Origin: Streptococcus infantis ATCC 700779
GTDB taxonomy: Bacteria > Bacillota > Bacilli > Lactobacillales > Streptococcaceae
Direction of reading: 5' to 3'
DNA: 64,000 nt
Assembly (NCBI RefSeq): GCF_000187465.1
Contig: NZ_GL732439.1
Span: forward strand, 459,341 to 523,340
The notes beneath the pieces were generated by a model. That model made no database searches. It was not told where the DNA came from and worked only from the letters and a program-made list of their open reading frames with translations. The translations under genes and the position numbers were made by a program. This document shows, piece after piece, positions 51,307 through 60,782 of this stretch. Position 1 is the stretch's first letter. Each line of letters starts with the position of its first letter.

Positions 51307-51340
51307 AGTCCCCCTTCGGATATGCGAAGGGGGTTCCTTA
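51307..51340 (+). terminator. Terminator after the EEP gene
   Basis: CCCCCTTCG / CGAAGGGGG with an inner GATATG loop and a TTCCTT tail. Confidence 0.75.
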
Positions 51341-51429
51341 TTCAAGGGGTTAATATAGTTAAAGTTTTTAGTTGAATAACTTGTAAAATGAAAAAAAATC
51401 CTTTAAAATAAAATGTGTTGGAGGAATTT

Positions 51430-52155
51430 ATGAATGTAAATCAAATTGTGCGTATGATCCCGACGCTAAAGATAAATAATAGAAGATTAAATGAATTGTT
51501 TTATATCCAAACCTTGGGTATGAAACCCTTGCTTGAAGAGTCGGCTTTCTTATCGCTAGGAGACCAATCAGGCATTGAAAAATTGGTTTTAGAAGAATCA
51601 CCAAGTATGAGAAGCCGTAAGGTTGAAGGGATCAAAAAATTAGCTAGATTGATTGTAAAAGTAGCGAATCCATCCGAGGTTGAAGCACTGCTAGCTAGAA
51701 TGGAACAACTTCCTCAACTCTATAAAGGAAACAAGGGATATGCTTTTGAAATCCTTTCACCAGAAGGGGATCTTGTCCTAATCCATTCAGAAGATGACGT
51801 CAAAGATTTGAGAAAGTTTGATGAAACTGTTACTTTCCCAAAAGATGAGAAACTGCAATATTTAACAGCATTTGATATTTCAGCAGAAATTAACTTGCCT
51901 GCTGAAACGACGAGCCTGCTTGAAAAAGAGGAAATCGAAACTAGCATAACTTTTAAACAAGCTCAAGGTAGTGATTTGCTTGTTGAAAATAATGTAACTT
52001 GGGATTTGTCTATGTTGAAATTCCAAGTAAAAGAACTTGAATTGGCTAGTCTGCGTCAACGTTTTGAAACTGCAGGTTACTTTATTCCTAAGTCTGAGAA
52101 GTTTTTCCTAACCAAGGATGCCAACAATATCGAATTGTGGTTTGAAGAAGTATGA
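51430..52155 (+). CDS. cppA: CppA family protein (VOC/glyoxalase fold)
   Basis: A 241-residue protein matching streptococcal CppA, once described as a C3-degrading proteinase. The N-terminal half looks like a glyoxalase/VOC domain (NRRLNELFYIQTLGMKPL, about 16-33; GYAFEILSPEGDLVLIHSED). No protease motif is seen and there is no signal peptide, so the complement-cleaving role is doubtful on sequence alone. ATG 51430 has SD GGAGGA. It overlaps the next gene by ATGA. Confidence 0.85.
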   Translation: MNVNQIVRMIPTLKINNRRLNELFYIQTLGMKPLLEESAFLSLGDQSGIEKLVLEESPSMRSRKVEGIKKLARLIVKVANPSEVEALLARMEQLPQLYKGNKGYAFEILSPEGDLVLIHSEDDVKDLRKFDETVTFPKDEKLQYLTAFDISAEINLPAETTSLLEKEEIETSITFKQAQGSDLLVENNVTWDLSMLKFQVKELELASLRQRFETAGYFIPKSEKFFLTKDANNIELWFEEV

Positions 52156-53084
52156 AACAAGAAATCATTCAAAAAATAAAGCAACAAATTGAGGCAGGGA
52201 TTTATCCTGGTGCCTCTTTTGCGTATTATCGGGATGGTGAATGGTCTGATTGCTACCTCGGAGAAGCAAATCCTGAAATTGGAGAGCAGACTTGTCAAGG
52301 TTTGGTCTATGATTTGGCAAGTGTGAGCAAGGTCGTCGGAGTTGGGACTGTCTTAACTTTTTTGTGGAAGCAAGGCAAGATTGAGCTCGATCAATCCATA
52401 AAGACCTATCTTCCAGAGGCGGATTATCCAGATATCACCATTCGACAATTGCTAACGCATGCGACGGATTTAGATCCTTATATACCCAACAGAGATCAGC
52501 TCTCAGAGGACCAGCTAAGAGAAGCTATGTTTCATTTGAATCGACGAGAGAAGAGGGCTTTTCTATACTCGGATGTGCACTTTCTCTTGCTCGGTTTTCT
52601 CCTAGAGAATTACTTTGAGAAAGACTTAGACCAGATTTTACAAGAGCAAGTTTTGGATCCATGGAAGATGAAGGAAACTCAGTTTGGACCAGTTAGCAGT
52701 GCTGTTCCTACAGTTCGGGGACAGAAAGCAGGAGTGGTGCATGATCCTAAGGCACGTTTACTAGGTAAACATGCTGGAAGTGCAGGCTTGTTTTCAACTG
52801 TGAAAGATTTAAAAATCTTCCTTGAGCATTATTTACAGGATGATTTTGCTGACGGATTAAGTCAGAATTTTTCAGATTTGAGTGATAAGGAACGCTCCTT
52901 GGCCTGGAATCTTGAAGGTGATTGGCTAGACCATACAGGCTATACCGGAACCTTTATCATGTGGAATCGTAAGAAGCAGGAAGCTGCGATTTTCTTGTCC
53001 AATAGAACCTACGAAAAAGACCAGCGCGCGCAGTGGATCATAGACCGTAATCAGGTCATGGACCTAATTCGTGAAGCAGACTAG
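52152..53084 (+). CDS. Serine hydrolase, class C beta-lactamase-like
   Basis: A 310-residue protein of the beta-lactamase/transpeptidase-like family. The SxxK motif is SVSK in DLASVSKVVGVG (about residues 55-66), the YxN equivalent is YSD in FLYSDVHFLL (about 138-147) and the third box is HTGYTG (about 260-265). There is no signal peptide, so it is probably a cytoplasmic esterase or peptidase rather than a penicillin-binding protein. It is coupled to cppA. Confidence 0.88.
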   Translation: MKQEIIQKIKQQIEAGIYPGASFAYYRDGEWSDCYLGEANPEIGEQTCQGLVYDLASVSKVVGVGTVLTFLWKQGKIELDQSIKTYLPEADYPDITIRQLLTHATDLDPYIPNRDQLSEDQLREAMFHLNRREKRAFLYSDVHFLLLGFLLENYFEKDLDQILQEQVLDPWKMKETQFGPVSSAVPTVRGQKAGVVHDPKARLLGKHAGSAGLFSTVKDLKIFLEHYLQDDFADGLSQNFSDLSDKERSLAWNLEGDWLDHTGYTGTFIMWNRKKQEAAIFLSNRTYEKDQRAQWIIDRNQVMDLIREAD

Positions 53085-53093
53085 GGAGGAAGT

Positions 53094-54005
53094 ATGACAA
53101 AAACTCTTAAAGGAACTCTTTTTACAGTGATTGCTGGTATTGCTTGGGGATTGTCTGGGACCAGTGGTCAGTACCTAATGGTTCATGGGATATCGGCTCT
53201 AGTCCTAACCAATATTCGTTTAATTGTTGCAGGTTTGCTCTTAGTTCTCTTGTCCTATATAAAGTCTAAGGAACAATTTTTGGCTTTTCTAAAAGATAAA
53301 TCAAGTCTGTTTTCTCTCTTACTATTTTCTTTATTTGGCCTCTTTCTGAATCAATTGGCTTATTTATCGGCTATTCAGGAGACAAATGCAGGTACAGCTA
53401 CAGTGCTTCAGTATGTCTGTCCTGTTGGAATCTTGGCTTACACATGTATAAAGGATAAGGTAGCACCTACTATAGCCGAAATCCTTTCTATGATTTTAGC
53501 AATAGGTGGAACCTTTTTAATTGCGACTCACGGTCAAATGGATCAGCTCTCTATGACACCAGCAGGTCTCTTTTGGGGCTTGTTCTCTGCTTTAACCTAT
53601 GCTCTTTATATCATTTTACCCATTAAGCTCATTCAAAAATGGGGGAGCATTCTGGTTATTGGTGTCGGTATGACCATTTCAGGTTTTGTAGCAGTGCCAT
53701 TTACTGGGATTATCGGTGCTAGTCTACTTATGTCTTTTGATATTTTCTTAGCATTTGCTGGAATTATTCTCATAGGGACTGTTTTTGCCTACACGGCCTT
53801 TCTTAAGGGGGCAAGTCTGGTTGGGCCAGTCAAATCTAGTCTCTTGGCCTCTATTGAACCAATCTCTGCTGTATTTTTTGCTTTCATAATTATGGGAGAT
53901 ATCTTTTATCCTGTAGATTTTCTTGGTATGGCAATGATTTTATTGGATGTGACTATTATTTCTTTAAAGGATTTAATGCTAGAAAAGAAACACAAGTCCA
54001 TTTAA
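53094..54005 (+). CDS. EamA/DMT family transporter
   Basis: A 303-residue protein with ten membrane helices and two EamA repeats (about 1-140 and 150-295). GIAWGLSGTSGQYLMVHGIS (about 15-34) is the conserved first repeat start. Such proteins export or import small metabolites; the substrate is unknown. SD GGGAGG; it starts 10 bp after the serine hydrolase and completes the cppA operon. Confidence 0.88.
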   Translation: MTKTLKGTLFTVIAGIAWGLSGTSGQYLMVHGISALVLTNIRLIVAGLLLVLLSYIKSKEQFLAFLKDKSSLFSLLLFSLFGLFLNQLAYLSAIQETNAGTATVLQYVCPVGILAYTCIKDKVAPTIAEILSMILAIGGTFLIATHGQMDQLSMTPAGLFWGLFSALTYALYIILPIKLIQKWGSILVIGVGMTISGFVAVPFTGIIGASLLMSFDIFLAFAGIILIGTVFAYTAFLKGASLVGPVKSSLLASIEPISAVFFAFIIMGDIFYPVDFLGMAMILLDVTIISLKDLMLEKKHKSI

Positions 54006-54010
54006 GAACA

Positions 54011-54040
54011 GAACAACCTTATAAAGAGGTTGTCTTTTTA
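54011..54040 (+). terminator. Terminator after the EamA gene
   Basis: ACAACCT-TATAAAG-AGGTTGT followed by CTTTTTA. Confidence 0.8.
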
Positions 54041-54118
54041 TGCTCTAGTATCAATTTAATTAATTTTAAGATTGAAAGTTTATAATAAAGGTACAAAAAT
54101 AAGCTAAACGGAGGAAAT

Positions 54119-54877
54119 ATGAATTTTATACAAAGTATTCATCCTGCTAAACCTTTAAGATACTTAAAATGGTTCGACATCTTAATCATCACTGTTTTAA
54201 TGTTTGGAGAGTTTATCATCCGTTCTACTCAACAATTTATGGAGAGTCTATCACCTTCAACTCTTGCTAGTGTTGCGGAAACTACAACAAATGTAGCAAG
54301 TGATGGGGCAGCTTATTCTAGTAATTTTACTTTTCAATTGATGATGTTAGGGATTACTTTCCTTTATCTCTTGATTCGAAATTATGATTTTAAACAACTT
54401 CCTATACGCTTTTCCTGGTCTGTTTTCATCTGGGTTCCCCTTATCTTTGCTATTGTTGGTATTTTTGGTGATATTGTAACAACCCTTAGTGGTGAGTACA
54501 ATTATTTTAATCCTCAGTTGATTCCTTTTATAGACCCAATGGAAATCATTAGAAAATTCATGTCCTTAACGCCAATGGCTATTGGCTATGCGCTTTTAAA
54601 TGGTTTTTACGAAGAATTTTTCTTCTTGGGTTTACTGACTTCAGTAAAAGAAAAGCATCAGTGGCTGGTTCTAGTATACTCGGTAATCATACGGATTTCT
54701 TTCCATACCTACCAAGGATTACTCTGGGCCTTGGTTATTGGTCTTGTATACGGACTATTCTATTATTTCTTGTACAAGTATGTAGTCAAGAATTTACTGC
54801 CATTCTTTCTTATGCATGCTCTTGCAGATATGTTTGGTTCAAGTCTCTTGTACCTCTTGATTACTTGGGGAACTTAA
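54119..54877 (+). CDS. CPBP family intramembrane glutamic endopeptidase
   Basis: A 252-residue membrane protein. NGFYEEFFFLGLL (about residues 160-172) has the paired catalytic Glu residues, FHTYQGLLWALVIG (about 196-209) the second motif and MHALADMFGS (about 237) the third. This is the Rce1/CPBP (Abi) protease family; in bacteria some act in bacteriocin maturation or immunity. SD GGAGG. It faces uraA across a shared terminator. Confidence 0.85.
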   Translation: MNFIQSIHPAKPLRYLKWFDILIITVLMFGEFIIRSTQQFMESLSPSTLASVAETTTNVASDGAAYSSNFTFQLMMLGITFLYLLIRNYDFKQLPIRFSWSVFIWVPLIFAIVGIFGDIVTTLSGEYNYFNPQLIPFIDPMEIIRKFMSLTPMAIGYALLNGFYEEFFFLGLLTSVKEKHQWLVLVYSVIIRISFHTYQGLLWALVIGLVYGLFYYFLYKYVVKNLLPFFLMHALADMFGSSLLYLLITWGT

Positions 54878-54879
54878 GC

Positions 54880-54908
54880 AAAAAATCCACTCATTCGAGT
54901 GGATTTTT
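54880..54908. terminator. Bidirectional terminator between CPBP and uraA
   Basis: AAAAATCCACTC-ATTC-GAGTGGATTTTT, perfect 12-bp stem usable from both strands. Confidence 0.9.
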
Positions 54909-54919
54909 TATGAATGCTT

Positions 54920-56203
54920 TTAGTCTTTATTTTCGTATGGCAAGATCAAGTTCAAAAGGATACCTGTCATTGCTGATAGGGCAGTACCTGAAAGTGTAAC
55001 TGGACCAAGTTTAAGGATTGCTCCACCAAGTCCAAGCACGAGCATTGCACTTGCGATGATAAGATTACGCATTTGACCAAAGTCTACACGTTCCTTGATC
55101 AAAACCTTCAAACCGTTGCTGGCGATAACCCCATAAAGAAGGATAGACATACCACCAAGTACGGCGCTAGGGATTGTAGAAATCAAAGCAGTGAATTTAC
55201 CAAGGAAGCTAAGGGCAATTGCGATAAAGGCTGCGTTACGGATGACTGAGACAGAAGCGATACGAGTCATACCGATCACCCCTGTATTTTCACCGTAGGT
55301 TGTATTAGCAGGACCACCAAGGAAGGCAGATACAGATGTTGCGATACCGTCACCAAGAAGGGTACGGTGAAGACCTGGTTCTTTCAAGAATTGACGGCCA
55401 CAAATTTGGCTCAATACTGTATGGTCACCAATGTGTTCTGAGATTGTTACGATCGCGATTGGTAAGATTGCGATTGTCTCTGGGCCGAAGTAAAGGTTGT
55501 ATTCTTTGAAGGCACCACCTGTGCTAAATGGTAGGTAGAAGCCTGGAATTTCGAACCAGTTAGCTTGAAGAACAGGTGTGAAGTCTACTAAACCAAGAAA
55601 GACTGCAAAAATATATCCACCGATAATGGCAAACAAGAAAGGAATGATACGAAGGAATCCTTTTCCTTTTGTATTGATAAAGGCAGCGATGAGGAAGGTA
55701 ACTACAGCTACAAGAGCATTTTTCCAGTTGCCATCAGCAACAAGACCAGCATTTGTTACAGCTGAACCTGCAAGACCAAGACCGATAACGATAATCATTG
55801 GTCCGATAACAATTGGTGGTAAAAGTTTATCAATCCATTTTGTACCAGCAAAGCGGATGCTAGTTGAAACAAGAACGTAGATTAAACCAGTTAAGATAAC
55901 CCCTGTTTGAGCAGCAGAAACATCGCCACCCATTTCCTTCATAGCAAGAGACATTGCAGTGATGAAGGCAAAAGAAGAACCGAGATAGACCGGAACTTTA
56001 AAGCCAGTAGATACCATGTAAATCAGTGTTCCGACACCTGATGCAAACAGGGCAACAGATACAGGCATTCCCAAAATCAGTGGCACCAAGATGGTAGCAC
56101 CAAACATGGCAAACACGTGCTGGAAGCTGAGTAGAATTCCCTTACCAAAAGAAGGACGTTGGTCAACGTCGAGTAACAAATCAACAGTTGATTCTTGTTT
56201 CAT
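54920..56203 (-). CDS. uraA: Uracil permease
   Basis: A 427-residue NCS2 (nucleobase-ascorbate) transporter with about 14 helices. FGATILVPLILGM (about 34-46), the signature YGENTGVIGMTRIASV (about 288-303) and ISEHIGDHTVLSQICGRQ (about 240-257) identify the UraA/PyrP branch, which imports uracil with protons. The PyrR-type attenuator upstream supports a pyrimidine substrate over xanthine. SD GAGGT. Confidence 0.92.
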   Translation of the reverse strand: MKQESTVDLLLDVDQRPSFGKGILLSFQHVFAMFGATILVPLILGMPVSVALFASGVGTLIYMVSTGFKVPVYLGSSFAFITAMSLAMKEMGGDVSAAQTGVILTGLIYVLVSTSIRFAGTKWIDKLLPPIVIGPMIIVIGLGLAGSAVTNAGLVADGNWKNALVAVVTFLIAAFINTKGKGFLRIIPFLFAIIGGYIFAVFLGLVDFTPVLQANWFEIPGFYLPFSTGGAFKEYNLYFGPETIAILPIAIVTISEHIGDHTVLSQICGRQFLKEPGLHRTLLGDGIATSVSAFLGGPANTTYGENTGVIGMTRIASVSVIRNAAFIAIALSFLGKFTALISTIPSAVLGGMSILLYGVIASNGLKVLIKERVDFGQMRNLIIASAMLVLGLGGAILKLGPVTLSGTALSAMTGILLNLILPYENKD

Positions 56204-56210
56204 AAATACC

Positions 56211-56398
56211 TCACTTTTTGGGCATCAAAAAAGAGCCCATTATTTTACAGCAATAGGCTCTCAGAGTAAGACATCTTTAAAACATGGTTATCCCAATATT
56301 TAAAAATTTTCATATATATCTGCGTCTTCGTCACCTCACGGGATGACATTAAAAACCTTTGCTTGTGATAGTATAGCAGAAAAAAATGATTTTGTAAA
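56211..56398 (-). promoter_or_regulatory. uraA promoter and PyrR-type attenuator leader
   Basis: Minus strand: promoter TTTACA-17-TATACT (56398-56370); PyrR-binding loop TCATCCCGTGAGGTGACG (56347-56329 region), with the conserved CCGTGAGG; then a terminator GAGCC-TATT / AATGGGCTC with TTTTTT (56262-56226) just before the uraA SD. High UMP with PyrR should favour termination. Confidence 0.85.
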
Positions 56399-56403
56399 TC
56401 ATT

Positions 56404-56640
56404 TTTTCCCGAGCCAAGAAACAAAAAAGCGAGGTGTGAGTCAATATGGAATATATTTTGTATCAGGATAGAGTTGAATGATAGACGCAGTGGTTGAGTG
56501 GCCCATCTTACGCTTTGATTCTAGCTTTGATGGACCTACTCAACTTTGCGGGGGAGGGACGACGAAATCGTCATTACAAATGGTAATCGATTTCTGTCCC
56601 TCTCCCTTTTCCCGAGCAAAGAAATAAAGACACGAGGTAT
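56404..56640 (+). repeat. Intergenic repeat family, long copy B, with a compound hairpin
   Basis: Two near-copies of TTTTCCCGAGC-N-AAGAAA-N-GCGAGG flank it (56405-56434 and 56607-56637). Inside are GACGCAGTGG (56484), TTGCGGGGGAGGGAC (56546) and a compound hairpin (56550-56606) made of GGGAGGGAC/GTCCCTCTCCC, GAAATCG/CGATTTC and ATTAC/GTAAT. The same blocks occur in reverse near 14508-14562. No gene is seen from 56399 to 56668. Confidence 0.65.
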
Positions 56641-56668
56641 AATCTTGTGAGTATCTATTTAAAATATC

Positions 56669-57382
56669 CTAAAGTGGTCGTTTATTTGGCATACCGGCCT
56701 TACGTGGATATTTGTTTGGAGTTTCTTTTTTCTTTTCTACAATGGTGATGTAGCGAGGGTCTCCATTAGGAAGTGTGTAGCTGATGTTATCTTCAACCTT
56801 ACTAAAGAGAAGGTTGAGAGCATTTTTGGCTTCTGTCAATTCCTCAGGAGCATTACTTGCCTTAAGAGCTAAAAGTTTTCCACCAACTTTAAGGTAGGGA
56901 ATGGTTAACTCTGAGAGAACTTGCATGCGAGCAACCGCACGAGCTGTCACAATGTCGAATTGGGCACGAAAATTCTTGTCTTGGGCAAAGTCTTCGGCAC
57001 GTCCATGGTAGAAATGAACCCCTTCTAAATCAAGCTTCTCAGCCAGAAGCTGAAGGAAGTTAATACGCTTGTTCAGAGAATCAATGATAGTCACATCAAG
57101 CTGAGGGTAGAGAATCTTCATAGGGAGACTTGGGAATCCTGCACCAGCGCCAATATCCAGTAACTTAATTTCTTGGTTTTCTATCAACCCTTGTAGGATA
57201 GGAGCGATAGAATCATAAAAGTGTTTAAGATAAACCTCTTCCTTTTCTGTAATTGCAGTTAGGTTGATTTTTTCGTTCCATTCAACTAAGAGTTCGAAAT
57301 AGCGCTCAAATTGTGCTTTTTGCTGGTCAGTAAGATTAATATTTTGTTGGTCAAGTAATGAGTAAAAAGTTTCTGGTTTCAT
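56669..57382 (-). CDS. rsmG: 16S rRNA m7G527 methyltransferase RsmG (GidB)
   Basis: A 237-residue SAM methyltransferase that modifies G527 of 16S rRNA; loss gives low-level streptomycin resistance in other bacteria. [18 protein letters not shown] (about residues 70-87) is the SAM site and [17 protein letters not shown] (about 137-153) holds the conserved core. I choose ATG 57382 ([13 protein letters not shown]) because it has SD AAGAAGGA and gives the usual length. Basic C-terminal tail. Confidence 0.95.
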   Translation of the reverse strand: MKPETFYSLLDQQNINLTDQQKAQFERYFELLVEWNEKINLTAITEKEEVYLKHFYDSIAPILQGLIENQEIKLLDIGAGAGFPSLPMKILYPQLDVTIIDSLNKRINFLQLLAEKLDLEGVHFYHGRAEDFAQDKNFRAQFDIVTARAVARMQVLSELTIPYLKVGGKLLALKASNAPEELTEAKNALNLLFSKVEDNISYTLPNGDPRYITIVEKKKETPNKYPRKAGMPNKRPL

Positions 57383-57473
57383 AGTTATATCCTTCTTGTA
57401 TATCATCTTATTTTACCACAAAAACATGGAAATTTGATATACTTGTACTAATCTAAAAGCAGAAAGGAGCTTT

Positions 57474-58037
57474 ATGATGCAATGGATGTTTTTTGGAGTT
57501 CTTGCTCTAATTATTTTCTTGGTGATTGACTGCTATAATAAATTGGTGAGAAATCGTATGCAGACCAAGGAAGCTTGGAGTCAGATCGATGTTCAGTTGA
57601 AGCGTCGAAATGATCTCTTACCAAACTTAATTGAAACAGTAAAAGGTTACGCTAAATATGAAAGTTCTACTCTTGAAAAGGTGACTGAACTCCGTAGACA
57701 AGTAGCTACAGCAACTACACCTGCAGAAGCTATGAAAGCTAGTGATGCATTGACACGTCAGATATCTGGTATCTTTGCGGTTGCAGAGAACTATCCTGAC
57801 TTGAAGGCTAGTAGCAATTTTGCTCACTTACAAGAAGAACTGACTAACACAGAAAACAAAATATCATATTCTCGCCAACTTTATAACAGTGTCGTTAGCA
57901 ACTACAATGTTAAATTAGAAACTTTCCCAAGTAATCTGGTTGCGGCTATCTTTGGCTTCAAGGCAGCAGATTTCCTTCAGACTCCAGAAGAAGAAAAGGC
58001 TGTTCCTAGAGTTGATTTTAGTGGTTTAGGTGACTAA
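57474..58037 (+). CDS. lemA: LemA family protein
   Basis: A 187-residue membrane-anchored protein: one N-terminal helix (about 3-22) followed by a helical domain with [29 protein letters not shown] (split here as residues about 37-65), the signature of LemA. Function is unclear; in firmicutes it is often next to htpX, as here. SD AAAGGAG. It ends 1 bp before the htpX start. Confidence 0.93.
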   Translation: MMQWMFFGVLALIIFLVIDCYNKLVRNRMQTKEAWSQIDVQLKRRNDLLPNLIETVKGYAKYESSTLEKVTELRRQVATATTPAEAMKASDALTRQISGIFAVAENYPDLKASSNFAHLQEELTNTENKISYSRQLYNSVVSNYNVKLETFPSNLVAAIFGFKAADFLQTPEEEKAVPRVDFSGLGD

Positions 58038-58038
58038 G

Positions 58039-58938
58039 ATGCTGTACAAACAAATCGCTAGTAATAAACGTAAAACTTGGGTTCTTTTAATTGTCTTCTT
58101 TCTTTTGTTAGCTATTGTAGGTTATGCAGTTGGATATCTTTTCATGAACTCAGGATTTGGGGGCGTGACTATAGCCATGATTCTTGGCTTTATCTATGCC
58201 TTGACCATGATTTTTCAATCTACAGAGATTGTCATGAGCATGAATGGTGCGCGTGAAGTTGATAGGGATGAAGAACCTGTTCTCTATCATGTTGTTGAGG
58301 ATATGGCAATGGTGGCGCAAATTCCTATGCCACGAGTTTATGTAATTGATGACCCGGGTTTGAATGCTTTCGCCACAGGTTCGAATCCTCAAAATGCTGC
58401 TGTTGCAGCGACATCAGGACTTCTAGAAATCATGAATCGTGAGGAGTTAGAAGCTGTAATCGGGCATGAAGTTAGTCATATTCGCAACTTGGATATTCGA
58501 ATCTCTACCATTGCTGTTGCTCTTGCCAGTGCCATTACCCTTTTATCGAGTATGGCTGGTCGTATGATGTGGTGGGGTGGAGCATCACGTAGTAGAAGAA
58601 ATAGTGACCGTGACAGTGGAGGACTTGAAGTGATTCTGTTAGTCATTTCTCTCCTAGCCATAGTTTTGGCACCTCTTGCAGCAACTTTGGTACAGTTAGC
58701 CATTTCTCGCCAACGAGAATTTTTAGCAGATGCTTCAAGCGTGGAATTAACACGCAATCCGCAAGGGATGATCAATGCTTTACAAAAATTAGACAATAGT
58801 CAACCAATGACTCATCATGTGGATAATGCTAGTAGTGCGCTTTATATCAATGATCCTCAAAAACCAGGTTTCTTGAAAAAACTATTTTATACGCATCCAC
58901 CTATTTCAGAACGGATTGAGCGTTTGAAACATATGTAA
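58039..58938 (+). CDS. htpX: Membrane zinc metalloprotease HtpX
   Basis: A 299-residue M48B protease. Two N-terminal helices, then [13 protein letters not shown] (HExxH near residues 145-149) and the third zinc ligand Glu in [11 protein letters not shown] (about 229). It degrades misfolded membrane proteins. ATG 58039 gives the family length; an earlier GTG lies within the lemA end and is less likely. It is coupled to lemA. Confidence 0.95.
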   Translation: MLYKQIASNKRKTWVLLIVFFLLLAIVGYAVGYLFMNSGFGGVTIAMILGFIYALTMIFQSTEIVMSMNGAREVDRDEEPVLYHVVEDMAMVAQIPMPRVYVIDDPGLNAFATGSNPQNAAVAATSGLLEIMNREELEAVIGHEVSHIRNLDIRISTIAVALASAITLLSSMAGRMMWWGGASRSRRNSDRDSGGLEVILLVISLLAIVLAPLAATLVQLAISRQREFLADASSVELTRNPQGMINALQKLDNSQPMTHHVDNASSALYINDPQKPGFLKKLFYTHPPISERIERLKHM

Positions 58939-58979
58939 AAACATCCAGAGGTTTTCTCTGGATGTTTTATTTCCAAAAG

Positions 58980-60506
58980 TTAAAGATCTTGTAAATCAAC
59001 TACTTCCAAACCATGCTCTGTCAGACTATAGATACTCGTACAGACTTCTTTTAAAAAACGTCGATCATGCGAAACAGTGACAAGACCACCAGAATAATTG
59101 GCAAAGAGTTTTCTGATTTCTGGTTGAGAAGTTGGAGAAAAATTTCGTGTGGGTTCATCCAGAAGGAGAAAGTTTGGTTTTCGCAGAACTAAATTCAAAA
59201 GAAGGAGTTTCCCTTGTTGACCTCCAGATAAGGAGTGGATTTGGTGGTGCATCTCTGGATAGCTGAAATTAAGACTGGCTAAGTGAGATTGGATTTTCTG
59301 TATTTCCTCTTTGTGTCCAGTTTGGCTGAGAAATTCTACTGGGGATAGATTCAATTGTAGTGTTTCTTGGTAATCTTGTGGCATAAATCCAAGCGAAATC
59401 TCTCTTTTGCCGCTTAGTAGTTGATGTAACTTTGCTAAAAGAGTGGATTTGCCAACGCCGTTGGGACCTATAATGCCGATTTTTTCTTGACCACGGATAG
59501 TTAATTGTAGCCCTTGAGACAGAATTCGTTGGCCAATGGATAAAGTCTCATTTTCTAGTCGAACTAAGACTTTTGAAGCCGCTAATGACTCTATGTCTGA
59601 AAAGAAAAGTTGGATGTGTTCCTCTTCAAGTGGTTTTTGGATCATGGACTGAGCTTCCTTTTCAAAGTGTTTTTCTTGAGAAAGAACATTTTTCATCTTT
59701 TTAGCTAATAGGCGACCAGCAGTACTGTCTTTGGTAGCTCGAAGTGCAGTTTCTACATTTTGCTTAACTCGGCGATGTTTTTCCATGGTTTTGTCATAGA
59801 CTCGTTGGTCATTGGCAGCTTGCTGGCTTTGTCTGGCAAAATTAGCCTTTCTCTGGTCACTATAGCTATCGTAGTCTAAATGTTCTACTAGAGTTTCAGC
59901 TTCCTTTCGATGTTTGACTAGTCGCAAGTGGATAATGGTGTTTGCTGTTTGAGAGAGAAAGTCTTCATCATGAGAAATGAAAATAACGGTTTGCCTGGTT
60001 TTATGAATCTGTTTTTTTAGCCAATCAACCATCTCTATATCCAGGTCATTTGAAGGTTCATCTAAAAATAAAATCTCAAAGGGTTTGGCAAATTCATGGA
60101 TGAGCTGTATTTTCAAAGCTTCACCACCCGAGAGACTACCAATTTCTTGGTCGCTAGCAAAACGGTCGCTATCAAAGTGCAACTCCTCAGCCAAACGATA
60201 GAGAATGCTGAAGTCCAAATCTGTAGACTCTAAAAAGAAGTAGTCCTGTAGAGATTTTTTCTTCAGTTCTCCAGGGAGATGTTGGGGAATATAGGCCAGG
60301 GACTGAAGGTCAGATTGGATTTCTCCCCTGATAGAGAAATCAGCTAATTTTTCTCCCATTAAAGTTCGAAGTAAGGTTGATTTTCCATTTCCTTCTTCGC
60401 CTATAATAGCGACCTTTTCTCCGTCTTGGATGATAATGTTTAAATCGGAAACAAGGTCTCTTAAATCTTTGTTTTGTGTAATGGTCAGATGATTGATTTT
60501 TATCAT
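58980..60506 (-). CDS. ABC-F family ATPase, resembling antibiotic-resistance ABC-F proteins
   Basis: A 508-residue soluble protein with two ATPase domains and no membrane part. Walker A boxes are GEEGNGKST (about 37-45) and GPNGVGKST (about 342-350); signatures are IGSLSGGEALKIQ and IHSLSGGQQGKLL; Walker B boxes are ILFLDEPSND and FLLLDEPTRNFSP. The linker between domains is long and charged. The DEPTRNFSP variant recalls Vga/Lmo0919-type resistance factors that free the ribosome from antibiotics. ATG 60506 has SD AAAGGG. A two-hairpin leader precedes it. Confidence 0.88.
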   Translation of the reverse strand: MIKINHLTITQNKDLRDLVSDLNIIIQDGEKVAIIGEEGNGKSTLLRTLMGEKLADFSIRGEIQSDLQSLAYIPQHLPGELKKKSLQDYFFLESTDLDFSILYRLAEELHFDSDRFASDQEIGSLSGGEALKIQLIHEFAKPFEILFLDEPSNDLDIEMVDWLKKQIHKTRQTVIFISHDEDFLSQTANTIIHLRLVKHRKEAETLVEHLDYDSYSDQRKANFARQSQQAANDQRVYDKTMEKHRRVKQNVETALRATKDSTAGRLLAKKMKNVLSQEKHFEKEAQSMIQKPLEEEHIQLFFSDIESLAASKVLVRLENETLSIGQRILSQGLQLTIRGQEKIGIIGPNGVGKSTLLAKLHQLLSGKREISLGFMPQDYQETLQLNLSPVEFLSQTGHKEEIQKIQSHLASLNFSYPEMHHQIHSLSGGQQGKLLLLNLVLRKPNFLLLDEPTRNFSPTSQPEIRKLFANYSGGLVTVSHDRRFLKEVCTSIYSLTEHGLEVVDLQDL

Positions 60507-60546
60507 ATTATTGCCCTTTCTAGAATGTTCATATTGCATAACAAAA

Positions 60547-60570
60547 AGCTCTACTTTATCTAGTAGAGCT
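60547..60570 (-). terminator. Second (gene-proximal) terminator in the ABC-F leader
   Basis: Minus strand AGCTCTAC / GTAGAGCT followed by TTTTTG, 41 nt before the ABC-F ATG. Confidence 0.75.
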
Positions 60571-60639
60571 AATCGTCTATGTCAAAAAAACTCTTTTAAA
60601 AGGGCTGAAAATCCAGCAGAAAAAAGAGCGCACAAAAAG

Positions 60640-60701
60640 AGACAGAAACAAGATCTACTAAATAAAGGTTCTTTATTTGATAGACTTAGTTGTTCATGTC
60701 T
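60640..60701 (-). terminator. First terminator in the ABC-F leader, overlapping a tiny ORF
   Basis: Minus strand AGACATGAACAA / TTGTTTCTGTCT (two mismatches) enclosing AAATAAAG / CTTTATTT, then CTTTTTG. The 5' arm contains the start of the three-codon ORF, so a ribosome stopped there would block this hairpin. Confidence 0.75.
60686..60697 (-). CDS. Three-codon leader ORF (Met-Asn-Asn) before the ABC-F gene
   Basis: ATG AAC AAC TAA on the minus strand, preceded by GGAGG and AAGGGAG, 25 nt after the expected transcription start. Short uORFs of this size are known in attenuators of resistance ABC-F genes in other firmicutes. Translation is inferred, not shown. Confidence 0.55.
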   Translation of the reverse strand: MNN

Positions 60702-60728
60702 CCCTTACCTCCGAGTATTGTTGCAATC

Positions 60729-60757
60729 ATCATACTCTTTTTAAGAAAATTTGTCAA
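60729..60757 (-). promoter_or_regulatory. Promoter of the ABC-F leader
   Basis: Minus strand TTGACA (60757-60752), 17 nt, TATGAT (60734-60729). Confidence 0.8.
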
Positions 60758-60782
60758 GATTAAGCCAGAAAATCCTCTATTT

